This document shows, in pieces, positions 37,198 through 47,001 of a stretch of 64,000 nt of DNA. The DNA is from Methylomonas montana. Its GTDB lineage: Bacteria > Pseudomonadota > Gammaproteobacteria > Methylococcales > Methylomonadaceae. Made by a program: the position numbers and the translations under genes. Positions within the stretch are counted from its first letter, which is position 1. Every line of letters starts with the position of its first letter. The stretch is taken from contig NZ_CP129884.1 in NCBI RefSeq assembly GCF_030490285.1, positions 1,550,001 through 1,614,000 on the forward strand. Reading direction: 5' to 3'. The notes beneath the pieces are model-generated. The model was not told the DNA's origin, did no database searches, and saw only the letters and a program-made list of their open reading frames with translations.

Positions 37198-40100
37198 GAC
37201 GATACATCCGCTGAAGGTTGATGAGTGGCTAAGTCGCTTGGTTTGCGCGTCGGCCGCAGTCGTTGGGCGATGGCTTGCACTACGACATAAAACACCGGCG
37301 TCAATAGCAAGCCGAACACCGTCACGCCTATCATGCCGCTGAATACCGCCGTACCCAGCAGGCGCCTGGATTCGGCGCCGGCACCTTCTGCGATGACCAG
37401 TGGGAATACGCCCATGATGAAGGCAAACGAGGTCATCAGAATCGGCCGCAAGCGAATCCGCGCTGCTTCCACGGCGGCTTCGAAGCGGTTCAGGCCGCTT
37501 TCTTGGCGCTGCTTGGCAAATTCGACGATCAAGATTGCGTTTTTACTGGCTAGTCCTACCAGAACTATGAAGCCGATCTGGGTGAATATATTGTTATCCA
37601 TATGGCTGAGCCAAACCCCGGTCATCGACGACAAGATACACATCGGCACGATCAGGATCACCGCGAACGGCAGCGACCAGCTCTCGTATTGAGCGGCCAG
37701 GGCCAGGAATACGAAGATCACGCTGAGCGGAAACACCAGCATCGCCACGTTGCCGGCCAATACTTGCTGCAAGCTCAGTTCGGTCCATTCGAAATCAAAA
37801 CCCGGCGGCAATTCGGCAGACAGCAGTTTGTTCATCGTGCCGATGGCTTGGCCGGAGCTGACACCGGGCAGGGTGCTGCCGTTGATTTCTGCGGCCGGGT
37901 ACATGTTGTAGCGAGTGATCTTATCCGCGCCGGAGATTTCTTTCACATCGCTGACTGCACCCAGCGGCACCATGCCGCCTTGGCGGTTTTTGGTTTTCAG
38001 TTCGCTAATGTCGCCCGGCAACATCCTGAATTGGGCATCGGATTGCGCCACGACTTGATAGGTACGGCCGAAGGCGTTGAAATCGTTGACGTACAGCGAT
38101 CCCAGGTAAATCTGCAAAGTGTCGAATACGTCTTTTAACGGTACGTCCATAGCCTTGACGCGGGTTCTATCCACATCCACGAACAATTGCGGCACGCCGG
38201 AAGCGAAGGTGGTGAATAAACCCACCAAGCCTGGCTGTTGATTGGCTTTGCCCAGCATCTCGTTGGTGACTCGTTGTAATTCGTTGATGCCGGCGTTGTT
38301 TCGGTCCTCGATCTGCAATTTAAAACCGCCGACCGAGCTCATGCCGCGAATCGGCGGCGGCGGGAATACCGCGATGCGGGCATTGGGAATACTCGCCAGG
38401 CGCTGGCTCAAGTCCTTGATCACCTGATCGGCGTGCAGTTCCGGATGGCCGGCTCTATCTTCAAATTCCCCCAAGCGGGCGAACATGGTGGCAACGTTGG
38501 ACTGATTGGCACCGCTCAAAATCGACCAGCCGGCGTAGGCATTAATATGTTGTACGCCTTTGGTTTCGAGCACGATCTTGCTGGCTTGCTGCACCACGTC
38601 CTGAGTGCGGGCCAGCGAGGCCGCATCGGGCAATTGCGCGTACAGCACCAGATAGCCTTGATCCTGTTGCGGAATGAAACCGGTCGGCACTTTCTCAAAT
38701 GCCAGGAAATTCAGGCCGTTCAGGCCGACATACAGCACCAGTACGACCGCGGTCATCCGGATCATGCGGCCGACCAAGCGCGAGTAGCCTGTGCTGAAAC
38801 GTTCGAAAAAGCGGTTAAACGCGCCGAAAAACCAGCCGAACAGTTTGTCGAACAATTTGGTGAAAGCGTCTTTATTGTCGTGAGCGCGATCCAGCAGTAA
38901 CGCGCACAAAGCCGGACTCAGCGTCAACGAGTTAAACGCCGAAATGACGGTGGATACCGCAATGGTCAACGCAAATTGCTTGTAAAACGCGCCTGACACG
39001 CCGGTAATGAAAGCGGTTGGTACGAATACCGCCACCAACACCAGCGCGGTGGCGACCACCGGCCCGACCACCTCGGACATCGCCAGTCGGGTGGCTTCGC
39101 GGGCGTGCATGCCGTCAGCAATGTGGCGCTCGACGTTTTCCACTACCACGATGGCGTCATCGACCACGATGCCAATCGCCAATACCAGTCCAAACAGCGA
39201 TAGTGTATTTAATGATATGCCCAGTGCAGACATCACCGCGAAAGTGCCGATCAGAGATACGGGCACCGCCAGCAGCGGAATCACTGCGGCCCGCCAGTTT
39301 TGCAGGAATATGATCACCACCAGCACCACCAGCAGCAGTGCTTCGAACAGGGTTTTGACCACCGCGTCGATGGATTGTTGTACGAACACCACGGTGTCGT
39401 AAACCAGCACGTAATCCAGACCTTCCGGGAAGCGGGTCTTCAGCTTTTCCATCGCATCGACCACGGCTTTTTTGGTGTCGATGGCATTGGAGCCGGGCAG
39501 TTGGAAAATCGCCAGACCGACAGTCTGATCGCCGTCCAGATATAAGCCGGAGTTGTAATCCTTGGCGCCCAGTTCGATACGCGCCACGTCTTTCAGGCGG
39601 GTGACCTGACCGTTCTCGCCCTGTTTAATGACGATCTCGCCGAATTGTTCGGGTTCGGTCAGTCGGCCCAGCGTGCTGACGGTGTATTGGTACTCGGCGT
39701 TATTCGGCGAGGGTTGCTGGCCGACCACGCCGGCCGCGACTTGCACGTTTTGTTCGCGCACCGCATTAACTACCTCGGCGGCGGTCAGATTGCGGGCGGC
39801 GATGGCTTCCGGATTTAGCCATAGCCGCATACTGTAATCGCGGGCGCCGAACAGCAGAATATCGCCGACGCCGGGCAAACGCGCCAAGGTGTCGCGGATT
39901 TGCAGCAGAGCGTAGTTGCTCATATACACGCTGTCGTAGCGTTTGTCCGGCGAGACCAGGTTAACGACCAGGCTTAAATCCGGGCTACGTTTTTTTACAC
40001 TGATGCCTTGGCGGCGTACCTCTTCCGGCAGTTTCGGTTCTGCCAGCGCCACCCGGTTTTGCACCAACACTTGAGCCTTGTCCAGATTAGCACCGGGTTT

Positions 40101-40391
40101 GAAGGTGACGGTCAAAGACATTGCACCGCTGTTAGTGGACTGCGAGGACATGTAAAGCATGTCTTCTACGCCGTTGACTTCCTGTTCGATCGGCGTGGCC
40201 ACGGTTTCTGCAACCACCTTGGCGTTAGCGCCGGGGTAGTTGGTGCTGACGACTACGGTGGGCGGAGCGATTTCCGGGTACTGGGCAATCGGCAGGCCAA
40301 TCAGCGCCAGACTGCCGACCAGCACGATCACAATCGACAATACCGCCGCGAATATCGGCCGGTCGATAAAAAAATGGCTGAATTTATCCAT
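37194..40391 (-). CDS. RND multidrug efflux permease, HAE-1 (AcrB) type
   Basis: This 1065-residue permease begins MDKFSHFFIDRPIFAAVLSI, like AcrB and MexB. The proton-relay helix carries GLVLAIGIVVDDAIVVVENV, and DIRDTLARLPGVGDI-like and LFGARDYSMRLW segments occur in the first porter domain. The family pumps hydrophobic drugs, dyes and solvents out of the periplasm and inner membrane. It lies between the adaptor (3 bases upstream) and the NodT channel (4-base overlap), a complete tripartite operon. Confidence 0.94.
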   Translation of the reverse strand: MDKFSHFFIDRPIFAAVLSIVIVLVGSLALIGLPIAQYPEIAPPTVVVSTNYPGANAKVVAETVATPIEQEVNGVEDMLYMSSQSTNSGAMSLTVTFKPGANLDKAQVLVQNRVALAEPKLPEEVRRQGISVKKRSPDLSLVVNLVSPDKRYDSVYMSNYALLQIRDTLARLPGVGDILLFGARDYSMRLWLNPEAIAARNLTAAEVVNAVREQNVQVAAGVVGQQPSPNNAEYQYTVSTLGRLTEPEQFGEIVIKQGENGQVTRLKDVARIELGAKDYNSGLYLDGDQTVGLAIFQLPGSNAIDTKKAVVDAMEKLKTRFPEGLDYVLVYDTVVFVQQSIDAVVKTLFEALLLVVLVVIIFLQNWRAAVIPLLAVPVSLIGTFAVMSALGISLNTLSLFGLVLAIGIVVDDAIVVVENVERHIADGMHAREATRLAMSEVVGPVVATALVLVAVFVPTAFITGVSGAFYKQFALTIAVSTVISAFNSLTLSPALCALLLDRAHDNKDAFTKLFDKLFGWFFGAFNRFFERFSTGYSRLVGRMIRMTAVVLVLYVGLNGLNFLAFEKVPTGFIPQQDQGYLVLYAQLPDAASLARTQDVVQQASKIVLETKGVQHINAYAGWSILSGANQSNVATMFARLGEFEDRAGHPELHADQVIKDLSQRLASIPNARIAVFPPPPIRGMSSVGGFKLQIEDRNNAGINELQRVTNEMLGKANQQPGLVGLFTTFASGVPQLFVDVDRTRVKAMDVPLKDVFDTLQIYLGSLYVNDFNAFGRTYQVVAQSDAQFRMLPGDISELKTKNRQGGMVPLGAVSDVKEISGADKITRYNMYPAAEINGSTLPGVSSGQAIGTMNKLLSAELPPGFDFEWTELSLQQVLAGNVAMLVFPLSVIFVFLALAAQYESWSLPFAVILIVPMCILSSMTGVWLSHMDNNIFTQIGFIVLVGLASKNAILIVEFAKQRQESGLNRFEAAVEAARIRLRPILMTSFAFIMGVFPLVIAEGAGAESRRLLGTAVFSGMIGVTVFGLLLTPVFYVVVQAIAQRLRPTRKPSDLATHQPSADVSS

Positions 40392-40394
40392 GGT

Positions 40395-41639
40395 TTATTG
40401 CGCTCCTGGCGTTGAAAGCGAGGTGCGTTCCGGATTGACTTTGGCGCCCGGCTTGAGCTTTTGCAAACCTTCCACTACCACCCAATCGCCGGCTTGCAAG
40501 CCGTTACGGATTACCCGCATATCGCCAATCCGCGAGCCCGGCGTGACTTGCCGATATTCCGCCTGATTGTCCTGATTGATTACCCAAACAAAGCGCTGCG
40601 CCTGATCGGTGGCGATGGCGCGGTCGGGCAGTAATAATGCTGGGTAAGACGCCGAGGCTTGCACCCGCAAACGTGCGAAGAATCCTGGGCTGAGCAACTC
40701 GTCCGGATTGGCGAATACGCCGCGCAAGCTTAGCGTACCGGTGGCGGCATCCTCGCGCGGGGCGATGTAATCCAGCTGGCCGCGATGCGGAAAGCCGCTT
40801 TCGTCGGCGACGGCCAGTTCCACCGGCGTGCCTTTCAGGTCGGTCGAACCTTTGCCGTGTTGCTGGGCGTGGCGGCGATAGCGCAGTACCGATTGTTCGT
40901 CCGCATCGACATAGACATAAACCGGATCGGTGGAAACGATATTGGTCAGCAGCGTGTCGTCGGTCTTGACCAAGTTACCGGCGGTGATCATTTCGCGGCC
41001 GACGCGGCCGTTGATAGGTGCGCGGATTTCGGTGTATTCCAGATTGAGCTTGGCGGTGTAGACATTGGCTTCCGCAGATTCGACGGCCGCGGCGGCTTCG
41101 CGCAAGCCTTTATTGCGCATGTCGTATTCTTCGGCGGAAATGGCCTTGGCTTTGAACAAGTTCTCGGCGCGGCTCAGGTCGTTTTTGGCCAGTTCGCGTT
41201 TGGTTTTGGCGCGCTCCAGCTCGGCTAGGGCGTAGTTAAGCTGGGCTTTTAACGGTTTGGGATCGATCTGAAACAGCAGATCGCCTTTTTTGATTTTTGC
41301 GCCGGCAGTGAAATTGACTTTATCCAGATAACCGCCCACCCGGGCGCGAATATCGACGGCGTTGACGGCTTCGACCCGGCCGGTGTATTCGTCCCATTCC
41401 GTGGTTTCCCGGCTCAGGGCTTGGGCGATCTTAACGTTGGCCGGTGGTGGCGCGGCTGGCGCGCTTGCCGAATCCCCGGATGAGCCGCAGCCCAATAAAA
41501 CCAGTTGCATGGCGGTGCCGATAAACGCAAACCGCAGGGCCGGTATCGCCGCCGATTGGCGAGGAGAGCTTGCCAGGTGCTGGCCCGGCAGCGGGTTTGT
41601 CTGCTTAGTCGCAATCATCATGCGCGTGTTTTTTGCCAT
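40395..41639 (-). CDS. RND efflux adaptor lipoprotein (AcrA/MexA type)
   Basis: This 414-residue adaptor has a lipobox LVLLGC at about residue 51, so the mature protein should be a lipoprotein. The N-terminal region before the hydrophobic stretch is unusually long (about 35 residues), so the start may lie at a later Met, for example residue 7 or 8. The motifs VEAVNAVDIRARVGGYLDKV and RAPINGRVGREMITAGNLV are the lipoyl-domain halves. It is the first gene of the operon and is divergent from the tetR gene. Confidence 0.92.
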   Translation of the reverse strand: MAKNTRMMIATKQTNPLPGQHLASSPRQSAAIPALRFAFIGTAMQLVLLGCGSSGDSASAPAAPPPANVKIAQALSRETTEWDEYTGRVEAVNAVDIRARVGGYLDKVNFTAGAKIKKGDLLFQIDPKPLKAQLNYALAELERAKTKRELAKNDLSRAENLFKAKAISAEEYDMRNKGLREAAAAVESAEANVYTAKLNLEYTEIRAPINGRVGREMITAGNLVKTDDTLLTNIVSTDPVYVYVDADEQSVLRYRRHAQQHGKGSTDLKGTPVELAVADESGFPHRGQLDYIAPREDAATGTLSLRGVFANPDELLSPGFFARLRVQASASYPALLLPDRAIATDQAQRFVWVINQDNQAEYRQVTPGSRIGDMRVIRNGLQAGDWVVVEGLQKLKPGAKVNPERTSLSTPGAQ

Positions 41640-41673
41640 TTCCGTATTGCCTCAAGAGTCGTAAAAGTAAAAT

Positions 41674-41689
41674 GGTAATGTATCTTACC
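41674..41689. promoter_or_regulatory. candidate TetR operator
   Basis: GGTAA (41674-41678) and TTACC (41685-41689) form a dyad with a six-base spacer, extended weakly on both sides. It lies in the 106-bp gap between the RND operon and the divergent tetR gene, the expected place for an autoregulated repressor site. Confidence 0.5.
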
Positions 41690-41745
41690 GTTTAGTCTAG
41701 GGTATCATCTTTAATCAAGTCAATTGTTTTTGTGAGTGCAGCATC

Positions 41746-42366
41746 ATGATTAAATGCGGACGCCCGTGTAAGGGAGATGAGCAACAAAGCCGGGATCGTT
41801 TACTCGATGCCGCTTTGCAGCTTTTTCTCGAACATGGCTACGGCAACCTCAGCATGGAAACCATCGCTCGCGACGCGCGGGTATCGCTACGGACCATTTA
41901 TAGTCAGTTCGGCGGCAAGGCCGGATTGTTCGGCGCATTGATGAGACGTTGCAGCGACCAATTCATCGCCAGTCTGGCGGACGATTGTGCTTTGGAACAG
42001 GCTTTGCTGATCTTTGGACGGCAATTTCTGTTCCGGATTACCCGGCCCGATGTGTTGCGGATGCGGGCAATCTTGATCGGTGAATCGCCGCGTTTTCCCG
42101 ATCTGGCCACTCAGTTTTACGAACAAGGCCCGCAACGTACCTTGGATCATCTGGCGCAGTATTTCAGTCGCCAACAGCAGGCAGGTGCTATTGTTGGTAT
42201 CGATCCGCATTTTCTGGCCGACCAATTTGTCAGCGCATTACGTAGCGAACGATTACAAAGATTGCAATTGGGTTTGGAGCCGGCACCGGACGAAGCCGAG
42301 ATCGATCAATGGGTGCGTCAGGCAGTGAGCTTGTTTTTACAGGGATGTGAGGCGGCTAAACCTTAG
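41746..42366 (+). CDS. TetR/AcrR family repressor of the adjacent RND operon
   Basis: This 206-residue regulator has an N-terminal helix-turn-helix (about residues 15-60: RLLDAALQLFLEHGYGNLSM, then TIARDARVSLRTIYSQFGGK) and a helical ligand-binding domain. Divergence from a complete RND pump operon points to a local, drug-responsive repressor as in AcrR and its relatives. The ligand is not known. The start at 41746 is the only reasonable Met. Confidence 0.9.
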   Translation: MIKCGRPCKGDEQQSRDRLLDAALQLFLEHGYGNLSMETIARDARVSLRTIYSQFGGKAGLFGALMRRCSDQFIASLADDCALEQALLIFGRQFLFRITRPDVLRMRAILIGESPRFPDLATQFYEQGPQRTLDHLAQYFSRQQQAGAIVGIDPHFLADQFVSALRSERLQRLQLGLEPAPDEAEIDQWVRQAVSLFLQGCEAAKP

Positions 42367-42500
42367 CGCAGGTTGATAATCCGGTCGGGCAGGGCGTGAT
42401 TTGGTGAAGTTTACCCGGCGTAATTCGGGGCTTATTCCCAATGGAGGGAGCGGGAAGGCAAGGATAATACCGAGCTTTTCATCACCCTTCGGTATAGACC

Positions 42501-43028
42501 ATGCGACACATCATTTTTTTATTCGGCCTGTTGCTCATATCCTGGCAAGTTCAAGCTCACGGTCCAACGCCGCAAAAAGCCAAGGAATCGCTGACTATTC
42601 AAGCGCCTGTCGCCAAGGTTTGGGCCGAGCTGAAAAATTTCGACGATATTGCCAACTGGCATCCAGACCTGAAAAAAAGCGCGGGCGACGGCAAGAATCA
42701 GTCCGGCGGCGTCCGCACCTTGACCTTTCAAAACGATGAAACCATCGCCGAAGAGCTGGATTATTACAGCGAGCCGGAACACGAATACAGTTACCGCTTG
42801 AAAACCGAAAACAGCAAAGCCTTCCCGACCAGTTCCCATACCGTCGATGTCAAGGTTGCGGCAGGCGAGACCGCCGGCAGCAGCCAGGTGACCGTGAAAA
42901 GCCGCTTCTACCGCGGCGATACCGGCAATACTCCGCCGGACAATTTGAACGACGAAGCAGCGGTCAAAGCGATGACTCAGTTTTTCAAGAACGGTTTGAA
43001 CGGTTTGAAAACGAAGCTGGAGAAATAA
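42501..43028 (+). CDS. mxaD: MxaD-like SRPBCC family periplasmic protein
   Basis: This 175-residue protein has a signal peptide (MRHIIFLFGLLLISWQVQA) and an SRPBCC (START-like) fold, with KESLTIQAPVAKVWAELKNF and DDIANWHPDLKK at the start. MxaD is a periplasmic SRPBCC protein that supports methanol dehydrogenase, helping its interaction with cytochrome cL. The mature N-terminus HGPTPQK and location 4 kb from mxaF support that name, although other SRPBCC proteins exist. It stands alone and is convergent with the nine-haem cytochrome gene. Confidence 0.75.
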   Translation: MRHIIFLFGLLLISWQVQAHGPTPQKAKESLTIQAPVAKVWAELKNFDDIANWHPDLKKSAGDGKNQSGGVRTLTFQNDETIAEELDYYSEPEHEYSYRLKTENSKAFPTSSHTVDVKVAAGETAGSSQVTVKSRFYRGDTGNTPPDNLNDEAAVKAMTQFFKNGLNGLKTKLEK

Positions 43029-43159
43029 ATTTAAAGGCAGTCTTTATGACCGCTGGGTTCCCACTTACGTGGGAGCGACGATATTTGAGGGCCGGGTTAA
43101 CCGGTAAATAAAAGTAGAATCAAGGCTATATTGTCTCTGGCAGCTTTAAACCGATCAGC

Positions 43160-43193
43160 AAAAAAACAAAAAAATCGCCCCTTTCGGGGCGAT
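43160..43193 (-). terminator. rho-independent terminator of the multihaem cytochrome gene
   Basis: On the minus strand a perfect 8-bp stem, ATCGCCCC/GGGGCGAT (43174-43193), with a four-base loop is followed by two runs of T. It starts 16 bases after the cytochrome stop. On the plus strand no T run follows, so it acts only on the minus-strand gene. Confidence 0.85.
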
Positions 43194-43208
43194 CTGTTGT
43201 CCGAGATT

Positions 43209-45410
43209 TTACGGATTGGGTCCGTTGTGGCAGCTAAAACAACTCACCTGATAACCAGCTGGCCAATTCTTAATACCAAACTCATCGGCATCAATGGTTT
43301 TCGCAACCTTTACCGCACTCAATGGTGTGCCCGCGCTGGTTGTGCCGTGGCAATAACTACAGCTTGGCGCGGTGGCTGTGCCGTTTTTATTGGCGTCTTC
43401 GTGTTGCTTAACCCAGGCATCGCCGGTGGTGTGCATGCCGTGCGGGCCACCGTTTACCGTGTTCGGGACTGTAGCATGGCAAGCCTTACATTCGGCTACC
43501 GTGCCGGCGTGTCCTTGCACGGCGATGCTTTGCAGGTTTTCGTCGGCATGTGTGGAGGGATATTCCGCGTGCGTCGAACCGTGGCAAGCCTCGCATTGCA
43601 AGCCGCCGTGGCCTTTACTGAAACGATACAAGTTCAGCCCGGGAACCGGCGTATTGGCGTTGGTGGCAAAGGTATGATCTGTTGGAACAATGGCTTTGCC
43701 GTTGGCGTCGATGCCGGAGATCGCACGTTTGCCGGGCGCGGCGCTGTTGTGGCAAGACTCGCAGGTTGGCTCGTTGAACCAGCCTTGCCGAGTCGGGCTG
43801 CCGACCGCTTTCATATTGCCGTGACAGCTTTGGCAACTGATCGACGGGTCGCCGCTTGCATCCGTAGCTGTTGCCATCGCACCGCGCAGACATTGCGTAA
43901 CCGAACCCGGATGGCATTGGTAACAGGCGCTACGGTTGTCCAGACTATCCAGCGTCAACTGGGTGGCGGGATCTTTTACCTCCGCATGTTTTAAATGCAG
44001 TGACTGAGTAAACGGCGCAATGCCGGCCATGCCGCCCATCACCGTGGTTTTGTTGTCTTTGTCGAAATAGGCGTTGCTGGCATGGCAAGCCACGCATAGA
44101 ACCGGCTGCCCAGCATCCGCCGTCGCCAGTAAACCGCCTGACTTATAACCTTTGCTATTTAGAGTGCTGAGCGCATCGGTAAATATTTTATTTGCAGCCT
44201 GTTTTTCATCATGCAGACGCAGAATGTTGCGCTTCCAGTCCTTGTCAGGGTCGGCATCGAACACCCAGCCGGCGACAGGTTTAGCGGCAGTTTGCGCGGC
44301 ATTGTTATTGGCGTCGCTGGACGCGTGGCAGCCTTTACAAGTCATTTCGTCGCTGACCGGCAACACGGTGGTAGCGCTAGCCAGCACTTTACCGCTCAGC
44401 GCGTCCTTGGCGACGACCTTAACGGTCGGATAGAAGTTCTTGTTACCTTTGTCGTCGAAGGGCGTCACCGGGATACCCTCGGCCTCGAACCAGCCGAACG
44501 CAGTGTTATAGGTCATGGGGGCGGGTATTAGGGATGGCGTCTTGTTGCCGGGCATTGGGGTGCCGGTGGCAAGCCCGTCCAGGTTTAAGCCGACATCCGG
44601 CGCCGGATTCAGGCCCACCAGTTCACCCACCCAAGACCAGAAATTGGTTTTGTTGGCGCTGCTGGTATTGATAGAGCCACTGCTGTCGGCGACCGCTTCA
44701 TAAGTCAGTAATACGTTGTTACTAACTAACTTGCCGTTTTTATCTTTTAATTGCGCATGCAAAGTGTTGTAGGGCGGCAAGATGGCGAACACGGAAAAAT
44801 CCAGACCATCCATGCAATGCATGCCTAGGTCGTTCCAGGCCAGCAAGGTGTATTCGCCGATGGCCGTGGTATTTAATACCGTCACCGCTACCGCTTTGGA
44901 AGTATTGCTATCGCGGATGGTCACCGTTGCCGAGCCGGCTTTAATACCCTTTACGGTAGCGAGATTATTGGCATAGCCGACGGTGGCGACCGAGTTGTCC
45001 GAGGATTGGACGCTTACTGTCCCGGAGGCGTTAGTTACCGTTACGGTCGCACTGCCGCCGACGTTAACCGCTACTACGGCGGGCGAAATCGTCAAGACAG
45101 AAGATGGGGCGCTGATGACTTTTACTTCCACGCGTTTTGAGCTTCGACGATCCTTCACCGTGACAGTGGCTGAACCGGCTTTTGCGCCCTTGATACTGGC
45201 GATGCCGCTAGCGTAACTGACTGTCGCCACGCTAGTATTACTGGATTTTACGCTTACGCTTCCGGATGATTTCGTTACAGCAACCTTGGCCACTTCACCG
45301 ACTAAGATTTCGACAGAATCGGGTTTGAGTTCAAGTGCCTGGGCGTTGCCAAACCCGGATAAGCCCAGAAAAATCAGCAAAAACCGAAATATAAATAGAC
45401 GTGCATTCAT
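43209..45410 (-). CDS. nine-haem c-type cytochrome with two bacterial Ig-like domains
   Basis: This 733-residue secreted protein has a signal peptide (MNARLFIFRFLLIFLGLSGF to about residue 25). Two BIG2-type Ig-like repeats (about residues 30-185) contain SSNTSVATVSYASG and SSDNSVATVGYANN, each ending with AGSATVTV-like strands. The remainder carries nine CxxCH motifs: CKGCH, CVACH, CYQCH, CQSCH, CESCH, CEACH, CKACH, CSYCH, CFSCH. No catalytic subunit is recognisable; electron transfer in the periplasm or at the cell surface is likely. The ATG at 45410 follows GGGAGAT. Upstream in-frame ATGs lack signal sequences. Confidence 0.85.
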   Translation of the reverse strand: MNARLFIFRFLLIFLGLSGFGNAQALELKPDSVEILVGEVAKVAVTKSSGSVSVKSSNTSVATVSYASGIASIKGAKAGSATVTVKDRRSSKRVEVKVISAPSSVLTISPAVVAVNVGGSATVTVTNASGTVSVQSSDNSVATVGYANNLATVKGIKAGSATVTIRDSNTSKAVAVTVLNTTAIGEYTLLAWNDLGMHCMDGLDFSVFAILPPYNTLHAQLKDKNGKLVSNNVLLTYEAVADSSGSINTSSANKTNFWSWVGELVGLNPAPDVGLNLDGLATGTPMPGNKTPSLIPAPMTYNTAFGWFEAEGIPVTPFDDKGNKNFYPTVKVVAKDALSGKVLASATTVLPVSDEMTCKGCHASSDANNNAAQTAAKPVAGWVFDADPDKDWKRNILRLHDEKQAANKIFTDALSTLNSKGYKSGGLLATADAGQPVLCVACHASNAYFDKDNKTTVMGGMAGIAPFTQSLHLKHAEVKDPATQLTLDSLDNRSACYQCHPGSVTQCLRGAMATATDASGDPSISCQSCHGNMKAVGSPTRQGWFNEPTCESCHNSAAPGKRAISGIDANGKAIVPTDHTFATNANTPVPGLNLYRFSKGHGGLQCEACHGSTHAEYPSTHADENLQSIAVQGHAGTVAECKACHATVPNTVNGGPHGMHTTGDAWVKQHEDANKNGTATAPSCSYCHGTTSAGTPLSAVKVAKTIDADEFGIKNWPAGYQVSCFSCHNGPNP

Positions 45411-45826
45411 ACTATCTCCCATGAATACGTTTTGATCGGATGGGTAACCGTTAATTAATTGCCCATATAAAGGGAAGCAAACGGTCAACATCCGATACCG
45501 CGTCGCTCCTCGGTGGTGCTTTATCACTTTTTTTTTAAGGTTATTCAGTTTTCAGAGTAACCAATCAAGATGAATTGAAGATGAAAATATAATGAAGTAA
45601 TGATTAAGATCGGCGCATCTTTAAGACTAGGCAGGCTTGAATCACGCGTGTATATGCGGTGGTTGGGACAATATCGTTAAGTTAAGCCGATCATGGTTCG
45701 ACAGGCTCACCACGAACGGCTTAACTTAACGGCATTGGCGTTGGGAGGAGAATTTGCAGCGATGCAGCTGGGTGTGTGCCGGTCGCAAGCGCCTTCTGAC
45801 AGAATTACGGATGGGTGTTTTCAGCT
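45411..45826. other. intergenic region with no gene
   Basis: This 416-bp gap lies between the cytochrome start and the end of the regulator gene, both on the minus strand. It should hold the cytochrome promoter. A repeat is listed separately. The short frame at 45693-45941 is read from that repeat. Confidence 0.4.
45676..45730. repeat. REP-like palindromic repeat with 14-bp arms
   Basis: GTTAAGTTAAGCCG (45676-45689) is the exact inverse complement of CGGCTTAACTTAAC (45717-45730). The interior contains GTTCGACAGGCTCACCACGA, a sequence known to recur between genes in many proteobacteria. It may also form a terminator-like stem downstream of the regulator gene. Confidence 0.7.
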
Positions 45827-46498
45827 CTATCCGTGCTCATACAGTTCGCTGCCGGTTTTGATGATACCCTGGCGACCGGCCAGTAGGGTCAATTCCGACA
45901 TGGTTTTGACATTCAGCTTTTCCTTGATCGAGGTGCTGTGATTGCAGACGGTTTTATAGCTCAAACACAATTTCTCCGCCGCCTCGCGGGTGCTCAGGCC
46001 ATTGGCCAGCAAGCAAAAAATGTCGAATTCGCGCGGCGAAAGCGATTTAACCTTATAAGTCTCGTCCTGGCCGATGGCCATATTTACTGCCAATTGCTGC
46101 GCCAAAGCCGGTTCGATATACGTGCCGCCCTCGGCGAGCGTGCAGACTGCCGTTACCAGCGTGTCGGGTTCGTTATTCTTGGTGATGTAACCTTTCGCGC
46201 CGGCCTTGATCGCTCTGGTTACATAAACCAGTTCGTTATGAATACTGAATACCAATATCTTGCAGCCGGGGTAGCGGACCAGTAGCCGGCGGACCGACTC
46301 CAAGCCGCCCAGACCGGGCATCGATAAATCCATCACCACCACATCCGGGGTTTGCTTGTCATAGACCTGACAGGCGATTTCGCCTCTATCGGCTTCGTAT
46401 ATCTCGCCGATTCGTTCCGATAGCGATAGATAGGTTTTATAACCGGCTCTGACTACCGCGTGATCGTCCACCAATAAAACGCTGATTTTGCTCGCCAC
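45827..46498 (-). CDS. mxaB: LuxR-type response regulator, MxaB-like
   Basis: This 223-residue response regulator has an N-terminal receiver domain (KISVLLVDDHAVVRAGYKTY, phosphoacceptor D57 in VVVMDLSMPG) and a C-terminal LuxR/NarL helix-turn-helix (LSPREFDIFCLLANGLSTRE, LSYKTVCNHSTSIKEKL). It is divergent from mxaF. MxaB in related methanotrophs is a response regulator that controls mxa genes and the lanthanide switch, so the name rests on position and type. No histidine kinase is adjacent. I chose the GTG at 46498 since the receiver begins at once; the frame is open further upstream. Confidence 0.8.
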   Translation of the reverse strand: MASKISVLLVDDHAVVRAGYKTYLSLSERIGEIYEADRGEIACQVYDKQTPDVVVMDLSMPGLGGLESVRRLLVRYPGCKILVFSIHNELVYVTRAIKAGAKGYITKNNEPDTLVTAVCTLAEGGTYIEPALAQQLAVNMAIGQDETYKVKSLSPREFDIFCLLANGLSTREAAEKLCLSYKTVCNHSTSIKEKLNVKTMSELTLLAGRQGIIKTGSELYEHG

Positions 46499-47001
46499 TA
46501 AATACGTGTCCCGATCTGTTGTGTTGATGAGCAAGAAACACCTTCGGCAAAGCCGTTGCGTTCCGTGGCACGGCGTTTCTTGCCGGTGCATGATGCCGCT
46601 TTTTATGTCGGGAAACCATGGGAGCTTTTCCTATTATGTTGGTGCTGTTGGTTTTCGATGGCCGGGAAACTTTCCACTGATTTTTTTGCCGTTTTCCCGT
46701 GGTATTGGTGGATTATTCCGTAACGCCATACGGGCCGCCTTCTTTACCATTTGCGCCAGCATGGCCCGGTAGGTCTAAGTCAATATTGTGTGCGACTTGA
46801 TCGAGATTGCTGATGTGAAAAGTGAAGGAGATTTCTTCAACGAAGCAAAATCTCGCGTTAACGGAATAACGCCAAAATCAAGAGCGACTTGTGATTGATT
46901 TTGCCCGGAAATGCCGATGGCGTATCCGCTTTTAACGGAAGGCTCCCCTAACCAACCGATTTGCCGGGCCATGCAACCTAATAAACAACATAGGAGGATT
47001 C
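46499..47001. promoter_or_regulatory. mxaB-mxaF divergent control region
   Basis: Five hundred bases separate the regulator gene from mxaF and hold no gene. A nested dyad lies at 46828-46854: GAGATTT and AAATCTC arms around CTTC-aac-GAAG. A strong AGGAGG (46992-46997) precedes the mxaF ATG. I could not identify -35/-10 boxes with confidence. Confidence 0.5.

Noticed and set aside
45693..45941. Small protein starting MVRQAHHERL
   Set aside because: That peptide is the translation of a widespread intergenic palindromic repeat and the frame then runs antisense into the regulator gene.
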